Assembly (NCBI GenBank): GCA_037126765.1
Contig: JBBCBC010000007.1
Coordinates: 24,809,667-24,873,666 of the forward strand
Direction: 5' to 3'
Source of the DNA: Stenogyne calaminthoides
Lineage: Eukaryota > Streptophyta > Magnoliopsida > Lamiales > Lamiaceae
DNA length: 64,000 bases
The translations under genes were made by a program, and so were the position numbers. The notes beneath the pieces are model-generated. The model worked only from the letters and a program-made list of their open reading frames with translations. It was not told the origin of the DNA and ran no database searches. Below are positions 51,703-63,074 of this stretch, one piece after another. Position 1 is the first letter of the stretch. Each line of letters starts with the position of its first letter.

Positions 51703-52525
51703 CACTTTTTGCAGTCTGGAACTTAGTACTTCTGACATCTTTTCAGTGACCTGTCGCTGTCAGTGTCAGTATGGTATAGAGCTGTCTTCCTCTTCTTGAC
51801 TTTTGTCTCCAGTTTAAAGGTAGACAACTCAACGGGCTCTTTTGGTTACAATCTCTGAGTTGATATAACCTTAACAACACTTTGTCTTAGTTCCTTTTTC
51901 CTGCATTTGAATGTCTTGGGCAATATCTATTTTTCTAAGGAATCGCGATCTTCTCAGTATTGAATCCTTCAGATAGATATTTTCAGTGCCTCGGAACATT
52001 CAGGTTTATACTGAGCATTCAGTACATTACTGAGTCTTCAGTAATTATTGTGCCTTCAGTATTCTTGATCTTCAGTTCTTCAGTCTTCTGTCTTCTGAGT
52101 CTTCAGGGTCTTCTGAGTCTTCAGCGTCTTCTGAGTCTTCACAGATATACTGACTGATATACTGAGTCTTCATGCTGAGTCTTCAGTTCTTTTGTTTCAT
52201 ACTGAGTCTTCAGTATCTCAGTTTCATACCGAGTCTTCAGTATCTCAGTTTCACACTGAGTGTTCAGAATCTCAGTTTCATACCGAGTCTTCAGAAACTT
52301 CAGTTTCATACTGAAACTTCGGTTTCTTCTGAAACTTACTGAGTTCTTCAGAATCTTCAGATCCTAACCTGATCTATATCTGCTAACTATACATTTTGCA
52401 GATAACATCCAGAATACTCTAAAACTGAATCCTGACTCAACTATCAAGATTATCCTGAACATGTCATACTCAGGGGTTTTGGGATCTAATCAAAATCATA
52501 TCTTTATTAAATTCATCTCCCAACA
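51703..52525 (-). repeat. Element C 5' LTR, truncated
   Basis: Begins in mid-LTR at CACTTTTTGCAGTCTGG and runs to ATCTCCCAACA. The U5, G-box repeat, direct repeats and TATA region are deleted. Its CTGAGTCTTCAG array (52010-52350) is clean, unlike the same array in the 3' LTR of C. Confidence 0.92.
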
Positions 52526-54182
52526 ATACCATATCACAGAAGATTAAATTAACAGTCCCTTGTAACTAAAAGTACGCCATTCACGACCTAGATGGAAATA
52601 AACAACCCATCGCGAAAGGTTGAGGTGTAAAGCTCAGATTGGTTTGTCTTGACCAAGAGATTACACTAGTGCATGACTGATGCACTGAATAGGACCTACA
52701 GGAGGATAAATTCTACAGAACTGAACAAGGAAGAATTAGACCTCAGTGGTTCGTTGTTTCTTAATCTTCGTCCCTTAAATAGGATCACGTGGGATTGGTA
52801 ACTATTGCTTTGACTTATCATGGGTAGCGAATCAAAGAGATTCAATACTTTTTATCTTGGGCAATATTATTAGTCACATGTGATTGCTAAGATTTAATAC
52901 GAAGAATCATGTGCAAGTACGCTTGTTTGATTTGCCCCCTTGGGAGGTTCATAAGCTTTATCATACTAAATCTTGCAAGTGGAATTAGTTTCCGGTATGG
53001 ATAATAATGTTGAACCGTTCCTTGACCAAGGATAAAAGATATTAATTAATGGAAAGCTATTTCAGTGGCTTGAATTAATTAATGGGCTAGATAATCTTAA
53101 ACACGGGAAATAATGACTGGGAGCCATATTGACTGTAATATGGGTTAAGATGGATAGTGCAATATTAATTATGTAGTGGGATTAATTAATATTTATGTGC
53201 TTGAATTATATTGTGGCTCAATAATAGATATTCAAGGTCCATTAGAAGGTCCAATCTTAATTCTCCTAAAGGCCCCCTGAGTAGCCCAACAAATAGTCCA
53301 ATAACTGAAAAAGGTGATTAAAATAAAATAAATATTGTTGCTTATTTTTCCTCTAAATTTTTGAAAATTATGAATAAGTTGGGAGAAAGATTTTCTTTAA
53401 ATTTTGTTATGGAATGAAGATAAGTATTATTGGAATACAAGATTATCTCATTAAATTCAAGAAATCTCCCACTTGGTTATTTCATTAGAGAATTTCGAAA
53501 TTTTGAAATATAGTGGGCAAGAAAGATTTTCTTGAAAAGATATTATGGAAGATATGTATTTCTTGAAATACAAGAATATCTCATAAATTCAAGAAGATCC
53601 AAATCTTGGATTCTTGCATCATTAATTTTTGAAAAATCCATAATTAGAGGAGGTGGGATTTTTGTGGAATATTTTAATTATGGGAAAAAGAATATATGAG
53701 ATATATTCAAGATTTCTTGGTGATCAAGAAAAGTCTTTTCCCACATTGGTTTTCTACTGAAAAATCGACCACCTCTCTCCTATAAATAGGGGATGATTCT
53801 TTCATTCCCAAGAACAGTTCCATGTGCTGGAAAAATTAGCAAATCCACATAAGTGGTGCAACAAAGTTTATTTTTTTTTCCTTTTGTTAATTGTTCGACA
53901 AGTGTCCTTCCACCGGATAGTTGAGCAAGGGCTAAGGGAATACTTGGGAAGTCATTTTGGTTAGTTCGTCCAACCGAATTCACTGCCATCCCGAGAGGTA
54001 CGTTCACGTAAATCCGTAGATTCCGCATGCGTAGGTTTTACGTGGCTTATTATATGCATGATATGCTGTTGCAATTATTATTTGAATTAATATAGGATTA
54101 ATTCATGCTAGTAATAATTAAAGAATTAAATTTGTATTTAAATATTCACCCCGAATAGATCTGTGCAACTCATTCCCCAACA
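52526..54182 (+). repeat. Element B 3' LTR, second part
   Basis: Continues 39783 after the C insertion. Matches 30427-32094, with TATA box 53781-53788 and end CATTCCCCAACA. TAAAC (54183-54187) closes element B. Confidence 0.94.
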
Positions 54183-54883
54183 TAAACTTGGTCATTCTGT
54201 CTGAAACCAGGAGGTTGTTCCACATAAACCTCTTCCTTAAGCACACCGTTCAGAAATGCACTCTTCACATCCATTTGATAGACTGTGAACTTAATGTGGG
54301 CAGCATATGCAAGAAACAATCTGATGGCTTCTAGTCTTGCAACAGGTGCAAAGGTTTCATCATAATCCAAGCCTTCTTCTTGGGAATAACCTTGTGCAAC
54401 TAGCCTTGCCTTGTTTCTTACAATGTTGTTGTTCTAATCTCTTTTATTCTTAAATACCCACTTGGTTCCAATAACATTGTGCCTTTCAGGCCTATCCACC
54501 AGCTCCCATACCTCATTCCTTGAGAATTGATTCAGCTCTTCTTGCATAGCAGTAATGCAATGAGAATCTTGTAGAGCTTCTTCAATCTCAGTAGGCTCTT
54601 TCTCTGGTAGGAAGCAGCAGAATAGTGCACTCTCTCCATGGAACCTTCTTGTTTTAACACCTTCAGTTAGATGACTATCAAACCAACTTCTTATGGATGT
54701 TCCCCCTTCAATAATATCCTCAACATTTGAAATGTTAGGTTCAGTTAGTTCAATAAACTCAGGGAACAACAGAAAAGGAGAAAGGGAATCATCTTCCTCA
54801 GGGGAAATTCCATTCAGAACATTGTCAGTGACATTTGTTCCCCTTTGGTTGATAGATTCAGAATTTGCCTCAGCTGTGACCAC
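54183..54883 (-). pseudogene. Element D reverse transcriptase, N-terminal part
   Basis: 54434-54883 (149 codons) has the linker, EVWELVDRP and TKWVFKNKRD, then a TAG where C has a Glu codon. 54183-54370 continues with YDETFAPVARLEAIRLFLAYAAH and MDVKSAFLNG (first catalytic Asp) to the B insertion point; the rest is at 30248-29886. Clean sequence apart from the stop and insertion. Confidence 0.87.
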
Positions 54884-55177
54884 ATCTTCATTGGCATCAC
54901 ATACCTGAGTCTGAACGGGTGTCTGTTCAGATTGGTCACCTTTGGTGTGTTGGCTTTCTGAGTCTCACCATCCTGAGTTCCATCGTGAACTTCCTTGTCT
55001 GAGTCTGAGTCACTTCATTCATAGAAGGTGACTGACTTCTTCTTTTCAGGTTCAGTGGATGATTTGCCATTCCTTTTCAGGCTTAATCTGGTGATTCTCT
55101 TGGTCAGTTCTTCTGCATCATGTTCCTGTTTCTTCTGAATCACAAGTAGATTCATCAAAAACAACATGAGGTGTTTC
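54884..55177 (-). pseudogene. Element D integrase C-terminal remnant
   Basis: Only the acidic linker and the last residues of the integrase domain remain (KKQEHDAEELTKRITRLSLK, about 55040-55140). At about 55177 the sequence jumps straight into the gag-protease linker. Compared with C, roughly 1.5 kb holding protease, zinc domain and the whole integrase core is missing. Confidence 0.83.
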
Positions 55178-57298
55178 TGTACAGCCGGTCTGAATCTTTG
55201 CTGACTCGGGTTCAGGTAACCTTTACCCTTAGGCAAGTGGGGTTCAGGTTGCATGTACTAAAATTTGGGTCTTTCAGTATACTGAGGACTAGGTCTCTTC
55301 AGTTGAGAATATCTCTGCTGAGTGTTTCTCTTCTGAAGATTCCTCTGATGGTTCAGTGTAGATACTTTCAGGTTTGCTTTCTTAGCCTGAGGCTTCGAAG
55401 TACTTGCCTCGAATTTTTCTCTTCGAAAGTGCTCGTGTTTTCCAAATTTCACCGAGGTTTGGACTTTCTTACCTGATCATTCAGTTTTACTGGAACCATA
55501 GGTCCTTTTCCCTTGTCTAACACCTTGGGCATTTCTTCAGTTTGAAGTGTAGGTGCCACTGGTTTAACAAAGATTGTCTTCTTGCTACTTGATGCAGCAT
55601 TCAGATGACCTTGTGAGGTTCCCCCTGGAATGTATCCCAATCCAAATTTTATAGTGGCAGGTCTCTGATAACTCTGAATTTCATCTATTACTTTAGATGC
55701 AATATTCAATAGAGTTAGCTTCTTCTGCGCACTATCCTCACATTTCTGTAGAGTTTCATGCTTCTCAGAGAGGTCATTGAACTTAGTTACGATCAAATTT
55801 GAATCTCTTCAGTGGATTTCTCTAGCTTTTCATTCAGGGTCACTATCAACTTCTCTTTCTCTGAGAGTTGTACTTTCAGAACATCCAGTTCATCAGTAGC
55901 TCCCATTAATTGAGAAGTGATTTTAGTATTGCTAGAGTCTTTCCACTTAAGATTCATTTAGCAGTTCTTGTAAAACAACATAGTCCTTCATCAGACTCTC
56001 AAAAGAATCCATCAGGTCAAATTGACTGTTTACAGTTGAACTTGACAACTCTTGTGCTAGTGTAGGAGCAACAACAGAGAAAGAAGAGTTTACCTCCTCA
56101 ACAGCCATTAGACAGAGGTTATCACTTTCACTGTCTGAGAATATTTCATCTGAAGAGCTAGATCCTTCCTCAGAATGTTCTTCTTCTGCAACCATGGCTT
56201 TCTTGCTAGAGAACTTCTTGTCTCTTTTATCTTGTCTTTCTCTTCTCTCCTTAGCACTCAGGTCTGGACAATCATACTGGAAGTGACCTTTCTTCTGGCA
56301 ATTGTAGCATTTGTTGGCATCATCATCCTGATCACTTTCTTCTTTGGACTTGGAGTCCTTCCTTTTGAATGAAGATCCTTCAGCTTTCAGGTCCTTCTTC
56401 TTCTCAGTTGATTTGTCCTTAGCTTTCTTCTAGTACCTGTGATTCCTGTAATAGTTTTTGTATTTTCCATATCGACTATTAAGTCTTTCAAACCTCCTTG
56501 CCATCAGTGCTAGCTTATCCTCAAGCTCATCCTGATTTTTAGCAAGGGAGTTCTCAGACTCTCTAGTTTTACAGGTTTTATCATTGGCTTTGAAAGCTAC
56601 ATTTTTACTAGATGATGAATCATCTTTGCTGTCAGCCTTTTTAGATTTCTTATCAATTACAAACTCATAGGCTTTCAGCTCAGAGAAGACTTGTTGGTAC
56701 GACATTGAATCAATGTTTTTGGTGTTTTCAATCACTACTGCATGAATATCCCATTTCTTAGAAAGACCTCTAAGAATTTTCAATGCCACTTCTCTCTGTG
56801 GATATCTCTTTCCAAGTGCATTTAGATCATTCATAATGCTAGTGAATCTGACTTCCAATTTGTCTATAGATTCAACTTCTTCCATTTCAAAACTATCAAA
56901 CTTTCCAATGGCAACTGAAAGTTTGTTTTCCTTGATATGATCTGTGCCTTGGCACATTACAGCTAGTGATCCCAAATTTCTTTTGCAGTATTACAGTGAG
57001 AAATCATTCCCATCACACCATCATCAATTATACTGTATAGTGTGTCTTTAGCAATCTAGTCTAGATTGACTAACTTCCTCTCCTCAGGAGTCAGTTGGTC
57101 ATCAGACTTAGGAAATTCTATTCGGGGATCATTTCTCTCATTTTCTGTTCCTCAGGGATTCACCACAGTAAATTGGAATGGCCCTTCATAGACCACTCTC
57201 CACATACGTTCATGTTTGGAATACAGGTGAGCCTGCATTCTCAGTCTCCATAAATCATAGTTCTCTACTGAGAACATGGGAGGTTTCTTAGAAGACAT
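55178..57298 (-). pseudogene. Element D gag, several frame pieces
   Basis: The start is near ATG 57298 (MSSKK..MFSVENYDLWRLRM), with two stops in the first 110 codons. 56430-56975 is an open stretch of 181 codons (the MCQGTDHIKENKL, LGKRYPQREVALKIL and RRFERLNSRYGKYK motifs) ending at a TAG. The CCHC knuckle (CYNCQKKGHFQYDC) is intact at about 56255-56300 in the following piece. 55947-56195 is acidic, 55449-55796 coiled coil, 55258-55452 the basic tail. About 50 bases missing near 55955 remove part of the coil. It would form capsid and bind RNA when intact. Confidence 0.83.
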
Positions 57299-57408
57299 TT
57301 TGTCTGAGTCTTTTAAGAATTCAGCAAGTAAGATCTGTTCAGATAGACCACAAGTATTTTAGCAAATAAGACTTTGGTCAACAAAGCAGGTGGTCAATTT
57401 GAACCACT

Positions 57409-57420
57409 GCTCTGATACCA
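57409..57420 (-). promoter_or_regulatory. Element D primer-binding site (tRNA-iMet)
   Basis: Reverse complement TGGTATCAGAGC, exact, two bases from the LTR at 57423. Confidence 0.9.
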
Positions 57421-57422
57421 CT

Positions 57423-59497
57423 TGTTGGTCCCGGTGCAAACGAGTCTTACACGTGTATGGGGGGGAATACACGTGTTCAGTGTTTTAAAAACTTTTCTTT
57501 ACTGAGGTCAGCTTGGGTCAGGTTGTCCTGATGATTTGGTCCTAAGAAGCACAAATCGCTCTGAGTCAAAGTCTATCTGAGACAGTGATTCTGAGCTGCT
57601 TTCAGATACCTCAGATAATCCCAACTGATCCTGAGTTTTCAGAGATCCTGAGCTGCTTGGATCAGATAACTAACTTACTGAACCCTCAGAAGAGTAAGTT
57701 CAGTTTGGTAACTATCTGTTCTAGCTACTCAGATGTGCGGAATGGTTGGCCCTTTGTTTATACTCGTTTTAAGCTTTTGCTGAAAAACTTCCTTTTAATG
57801 GAACAGTGATTAGGCTGTGATTCAGTTTAGATGCAGCTTCAGTGGATTGGTTCCAACTGAATATCAGTGAAAATATGCTTTCAGTTTAAAGATATGCAGC
57901 AGTTAATCAAAGCAAAACAGAAAGCAAAGAACACAGCAAGTTATAGTGGTTCAGAGACTCAAGCTCTTACGCCCACTCTCCCTGATCTCTTCAGAGATAT
58001 TCACTAATCACTTCCTAAGGTTTTATGACTACCTCTGTAGTTTACTAACCTTTCTATTTTGAGCTTTCTGACTACCTCTGTAGTTTACTAACTCAAAACA
58101 CACACAAGCTTTCTGACTATCCAAGATAGTTTAATCACTTCTTCTCTAGAGCTTTCTTTCTACCTCCTTGTAGTTTACTAACTCTTTACAACTCCAATCT
58201 CACCAACAATCACACTCAAACTACCTTACAAAGGGTTTGGGGTTTCTTGGTTGGTTTCCAACTAGGATGAGATATCCTTTACAATTAAGAACAATGCAAA
58301 GACTAGGATATCTCGACTAAGCTTTGGATATATCTTATCAAGCTAGGCTTAGTGGAATGAGCTCTCTTCAAAATAAAGCACTTGGGAAATTCTTGGGTTT
58401 TCGAGTGCTTCAACTTGCAATAATAAGTTTGAGCTCTTGAGTTGCTTATAAATTTCCCGTAACCTTCAATGTAAAGGGTCACAAATATTTATTGGCAGAC
58501 ACCAAGGTCACTCTTGAAAAACTATCCGTTGGAAGAGATAGCTCCATGAGTTTCCTCTTATGGTGTTTGATGAACAGCTATATTTAGGGTTTGAGAGTCC
58601 CTAGCACGTTTTAGGCAATAGCCTTTCATGCAGCTATTCAACACTTTTTGCAGTCTGGAACTTAGTACTTCTGACATCTTTTCAGTGACACATCGTTTGT
58701 CGATTATCGATAATGTCTGATCTTTGTCTTCTTCTTTTTGACTTTTGTCTCCAGTTAAAGGTAGACAACTTCTACGCGACTCTTTTTGGTTACATCTCGG
58801 TGATATAACCTTAACAACACTTTGTCTTAGTTCCTTTTATGCGCATGGGAATGTCTTGGGCAATATCTATTTTTCTAAGGAATCGCGTTCTTCTCGGATT
58901 GAATCCTTCGGATAGATATTTTTCGATTGCCTCGGAACATTCAGTTTATCTTGAGCATTCAAGACATTCTTGAAGTCTTGATAATTCTCGTGCCTTCAAT
59001 ATCCTCTCGTCTTCGATCTTGATCTTGACCTGCGTCTTGAGGTCTTGAGTCTTGAGTCTTGATGTCTTCAGTCTTGATGTCTTGATCTTGTCTTCGAGTC
59101 TTCACAGATATCTTGGTGATATCTTTGAGTCTTAATCTTTGAGTCATCAGTGTCTTCTGAGTCTTCACAGATATATCTTGGCCGATATCTTTGAGTCTTA
59201 ATCTTTGAGTCTTGATTTCTCCTTTGGAGTCTTGATTCTCGGTTCACACCGAGTCTTGATATCTCGATTTCACCGAAGTCTTGGTTTCTCGTTTCATCAA
59301 ACTTCGGTTTTCTTCAGAACTTCTTGAGTCTTCGAAACCTATCTGCTTCTATATCTGCGACTATACATTTTGCGATAACATCCTGAACACTCTAAAACTG
59401 AATCCTGACTCAACTATCAAGATTATCCTGAACATGTCATACTCAGGGGTTTTGGGATCTAATCAAAATCTCTCTTTATTAAATTCATCTCCCAACA
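57423..59497 (-). repeat. Element D 5' LTR
   Basis: TGTTGGTCCCGG... to ...ATCTCCCAACA, 2075 bases. G-box inverted repeat 57449-57476, TATAGTGGTTCAGA box (57942 on), direct repeats 58020-58170, and a strongly altered array (58950-59330). The TATA-like box reads AATATTTATTGG at about 58485 and is probably weakened. Confidence 0.94.
57449..57476. repeat. G-box inverted repeat of LTR D
   Basis: Arms 57449-57458 and 57467-57476, perfect 10-bp pair. Confidence 0.85.
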
Positions 59498-59827
59498 ACG
59501 GCTTTCTGTTGAAAACATTTCTTCGAGACTTTGCATGATTTCCGCAGCTGTTTCAACATCTTTATGAATGTGTTTCAAATCATCAGACAATGAAGTCAAG
59601 ATCATACACTTCATAAATTTGTTGGCCTGCTCCCAGATTTCATACATGGATCTCTCCGCATTTGATAACTCATCTGTAAGTTTTTCAGGTTTGGATCCCC
59701 TAAGAACCCAATGTTGTGGTTGTGCAGTGAGGACAAATTTCATATTTCTTTTCCAAACTCCATAGTTTTCACCAGTAAGTTGGTTTTCTTTGAGCATATA
59801 TTTCAATGGATTAAATGGTTGTGACAT
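59498..59827 (-). CDS. Element H gag, N-terminal part
   Basis: About 110 codons from ATG 59827 (MSQPFNPL...), the start shared with F. The frame is open further upstream to an ATG at 59911, but the leader similarity to F and B ends at 59827, so I chose that start. Motifs: GENYGVWKRNMKFVL, YEIWEQANKFM, ETAAEIMQSLEEMF. It stops at the junction with element D at 59497; the next part of gag is at 23423, with about 30 codons lost. Confidence 0.87.
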
Positions 59828-61349
59828 GATGATAATGAAGATAAACATACATCTTGTGTTAATGTCCGGATTAACACAAAGAAAATCACATAATTCGATC
59901 ACATGATTCATATTGAAATCTCAAAAAAAATATGAACATGCATCAGCCAACATCTCAAAACAGTTTTAAATGAGCCTCTTGGGAGGGTCATCATTTAAAT
60001 CACATTCAAGTAGGTTACAAACAAGAACAGTTACAAACCTTTAATTTTAAAAAAATTAATAGTTGACTCCCACTTGACCAATATAAAATTGACAGGGACT
60101 TCGGCGAAGTATATGCATGTCAATTTTATACCTAAGTAATAACCATGATTAAATATAGAATTACTACTTCGTTTTGATCGAGCCTCTTGGTCGGTTCATC
60201 GTCGCCACTAATAATAATTCACAATCATCCTTTTAAGAATTTATTCATGTGAAAACTATCTTTTGGCCGTCTCTTAGGGGAATTTCTCCAAAAGAATTCA
60301 CAAATAAATAAATCATGGAGGTCAAAATTAATTCGATTCATAATCAAATTAATTATTAAAACATACATAGTAATTTGGAGTTTGAGATTTTTCGTTGGGC
60401 AATTCTCATGCAAACACATTTAAACAAATTAAATAAAGCACAAGAAAATACAACAATAAATAAAGCAAAGAAGAAAAATAAATATATTGGGCACAAATTA
60501 TCCAATTGTCATGGTTTGATTTTTCTTGGCATGATTTTGAAGAAACACCGTCTTGAATTTCTCCCACTCGTTCGTCTAGAAAAAAAAACTCCGTCTCGAA
60601 ACGCCACGCCAAGTAGCTTTGCGTAATGATGCATGCCGCATCCGACCGGACCCTTGGCCGAAATGCGACGCCCCCGTCGATTACTAAACTGTCTGGCTCG
60701 CCTGCGGTGCTCGGCGGCGTCGGCGAGCATCGCCCTTTTCGCCTCGGCGACCTCGATAAACGTTAGCGGTAGCCGTGCATACCGCGTCGTCTTCGTCGTC
60801 GTCTTGCCGCCATGTATGACTTCTTTAGCCCTTCCCGCCTAACTGCCGCCTTGTAAGCGCCATGCCTCCGCTATTCAGCGCCCGTGCACTCACTTTGATC
60901 GCGCCAGCGCGATCTCGCTTTGACCCGCTGGCCGTCGCCATGCCCGTGCGTGCCTGGTGATGTCCGCATCGAGCGTATGCCTCCTTTGGCATGTTTAACG
61001 CGATGCACATTGCTGCGTACGGTTCTGGGTCCGTTTTAATTTCTCGTCTTCGTCTTCGACCAGGTTACAATTTATTTAACAAAAAATAAATACACCTTAA
61101 ATCTAGACTAGTCTATTACATTGAACAAATCAAATAGCCTAATCTACTCGTGGATTTTCTCACGAGAAAAACATATTCGAACGAGTCGAATTAAAACCAT
61201 TCATACGCATGAAATAAATAAACACATTAAATACCATGACAATTGGATACCTGCAAAACAGATCTAACAATTCTACTATATAATTTTTAATAAAATTTAA
61301 TGGCCATCATAATTTAAATAACAATTTAAATACAGAGCTCGAAACCGAG
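59828..61349 (-). other. Element H untranslated leader
   Basis: There is no gene here. From the gag side: an AT-rich section with the two-tier stem-loop (60082-60130), a conserved section with GACAATTGGATAATTTGTG on the minus strand, a GC-rich island (about 60600-61010), and an AT-rich end with TAGACTAGTCTAGA-type words before the primer site. The acceptor-like TTTCAG before gag, seen in B and F, is not kept here. Confidence 0.8.
60082..60130. repeat. Conserved leader stem-loop, H copy
   Basis: Outer arms 60082-60092 and 60120-60130, perfect; inner arms ACTTC (60098-60102) and GAAGT (60106-60110), loop GGC. Confidence 0.8.
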
Positions 61350-61361
61350 GCTCTGATACCA
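61350..61361 (-). promoter_or_regulatory. Element H primer-binding site (tRNA-iMet)
   Basis: Reverse complement TGGTATCAGAGC, exact, two bases from the LTR at 61364. Confidence 0.9.
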
Positions 61362-61363
61362 TT

Positions 61364-63074
61364 TGTTGGGAAATTAAGGGGTGCCCGGATCTATTCGAGT
61401 TGAATTGAAACACATATTTAAATTAATCAATTAATTACTAACATGAATTAATCCTAATTTAATTCAACATAATAATTAATGAACGAATAAACATCATGCG
61501 TACACGTATTTCACGTAAAACCTAAGCATGCGGAATCTAGGAATTACGTAAATACTAACCTCTCGTAGAGACAACCGCTGAGACGTTGGATCAACCCAAA
61601 GTGCCTTCTCAAATATGTCCCAAGTCCATGAACGTAATCCGGTGGGAGGATTATCAACGAACGATTTTAAACTAAAAGAGAAAATAAAATATTTGGCCAC
61701 CACCTTTGTGAATTTCTAATTTTTCCAACACATGGAATTGCACTTGGGGATGAAAAATTCATCCCCTATTTATAATACTTGAGGTGGTCAAAATTTAGCC
61801 CCAGGAATAAGATGGGAAAATATTTTTCTTGATCTCCAAGAAATCTTGAATATATCCAATATATTCTTTTCTCCATAAATATTCCACAAAACATCCCACC
61901 TCCTTATATTATAGATGTTTTTGAAAATCTAACATAAGTAGGGAAGAAATAAGATCTTTTTCCTTTCTTGAACTTATGGGATAAACTTGTATCTCAAGAA
62001 TACTTACAAGATCTTTCCAAGAAAAACAAGAAAAAATCTTTTCTCTCTCCCATCTATTATTTTCGAAAATAATTAGGAAAAATGGGCCAAAATATTTTCT
62101 TCTCCTTTTCATTAATTGGACTTTAGTTTGGGCTATTTGAGGGGCCCTTAGGATAAATAAGATTGGACCTCCAATGGGCTATGAAGCTTTAATATTTAGC
62201 AAAAATATTATTTAAGCCCATTAATATTATTTTACTCCACTATAAAATTAATATTGAACTATCCATCTTAACCCACACTACGCCTTCACAATAATATGGC
62301 TCCCGGTCATTATTTTCCGCGTTTAAGATTATCTTAGTCTATTAATTAATTAAGTCACTGAACAGACTTTATATTAATTAATATCTTTGTCATTGGAGTA
62401 AAGACTGCTCAACATTATTATCCATACCGGAAATAAATTTCCACTTGCAAGATTTGGTATGATAAAGATTCTGAGCCCACCAAGGGGACAAATCAAGCAA
62501 GTCGTACTTGCACGCGATTCTCCGTATTAAATCTTAGCAATCGTCATGTAACTAATAATATTGTCCAAGATACAAGGTATCGAATCACATTGCTTCTCTT
62601 CCCATCATAAGTCAAAGCAATAGTTATTAATTTCACACGATCCTATTTAAGGAATGGAGATTAAGAAATAACAAACCACTGAGGTCTAATTCTTGTATAT
62701 TTAGTACTGAAGAATTTATCCTCCTATAGGTCCTTTTCAGCGCATCAAGATGCACTAGTGTAATCCCTTGGTCAAGACAAGACAATCCGAGCCTTACACT
62801 TCAACCTTTCATGATGGTTTGCTAATTTCCATCTGGGTTGTGAATTTGTACTTAGTCACAGGGAACTGTTAATTTGATCATCTGTGATCTGGTATCACCA
62901 AATTAACTACAACGTAACACGTACTGACTTTACCGAACGGGTATGCAATAAATATATATAACATTCGTTCATATTTAATGCAGCATGTGATAAATAATTT
63001 ATTTCAGTAAAATAAATAAGAAATTCAGTTTGGTTATAAAAAGTAAAATCATACTTTTCAGTATAACCCCAACA
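61364..63074 (-). repeat. Element H 5' LTR
   Basis: TGTTGGGAAATTAAGG... to ...AACCCCAACA, 1711 bases, colinear with 7038-8753. TATA box on the minus strand at 61767-61774. CCTGT follows at 63075. Confidence 0.94.
61767..61774 (-). promoter_or_regulatory. TATA box of H 5' LTR
   Basis: Minus-strand TATAAATA before GGGG. This copy would drive H transcription. Confidence 0.7.

Larger units (their letters stand above)
39784..52525 (-). mobile_element. Element C: Sirevirus-type copia retrotransposon in the 3' LTR of B
   Basis: Starts TGTAGGTCCCGG (family consensus TGTTGG) and ends ATCTCCCAACA at 52525. Flanked by ATACA (39779-39783) and ATACC (52526-52530); B's uninterrupted 5' LTR shows the target as GATACCAGATC. 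On the minus strand: partial 5' LTR (about 51703-52525), gag 51694-50202, protease/integrase (broken), RT 48285-47395, RNase H, 3' ORF 45839-42256, polypurine tract 41826-41839, full 3' LTR 39784-41825. A deletion removed the gag start, primer site and the inner 5' LTR, so C cannot initiate replication by itself. Confidence 0.94.
30249..54182 (+). mobile_element. Element B: Angela-type copia retrotransposon in RT of D, carrying S and C
   Basis: LTRs at 30249-32094 and 39601-39783 plus 52526-54182 (the latter split by C), with TAAAC duplications at 30244-30248 and 54183-54187. Plus-strand order: degraded primer site about 32095-32120, leader, gag 33562, solo LTR S (34372-36419), protease 36467, integrase, RT 37876, RNase H to 39490, polypurine tract 39590-39600. 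LTR halves are very similar (about three differences in 200 compared bases), so B is younger than H. It is the same subfamily as F. Coding is interrupted repeatedly. Confidence 0.94.
23424..59497 (-). mobile_element. Element D: Sirevirus-type copia retrotransposon in gag of H, split by B
   Basis: The right end is a complete 5' LTR (57423-59497). The left end is a 3' LTR lacking about its first 950 bases (23424-24520). On the minus strand: primer site 57409-57420, gag 57298-55178, integrase remnant, RT (54883-54183, continuing 30248-29886 after B), RNase H 29139 on, a long 3' ORF (28514-24916) and polypurine tract (24521-24534). H gag sequence lies on both sides (23423 and 59498), but about 30 codons of it are missing and no target duplication is found, so one deletion probably removed the left LTR end together with flank. 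Confidence 0.92.
7038..63074 (-). mobile_element. Element H: Angela-type copia retrotransposon, split by F and D
   Basis: Two LTRs with matching ends (7038-8753 and 61364-63074) bracket about 56 kb, most of which is younger insertions. Flanks CCTAT (7033-7037) and CCTGT (63075-63079) form the target duplication with one mismatch. The element's own sequence, on the minus strand, is: primer site 61350-61361, leader to 59828, gag start 59827-59498, then (after D) gag, protease, integrase and RT at 23423-20252, then (after F) RNase H 9226-8867, and a polypurine tract at 8754-8764. The RT and integrase resemble the Angela/BARE1 lineage. The two LTRs differ at roughly 17 positions in the first 420 bases by eye, more than the B pair, as expected for an older host element. 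Confidence 0.92.
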
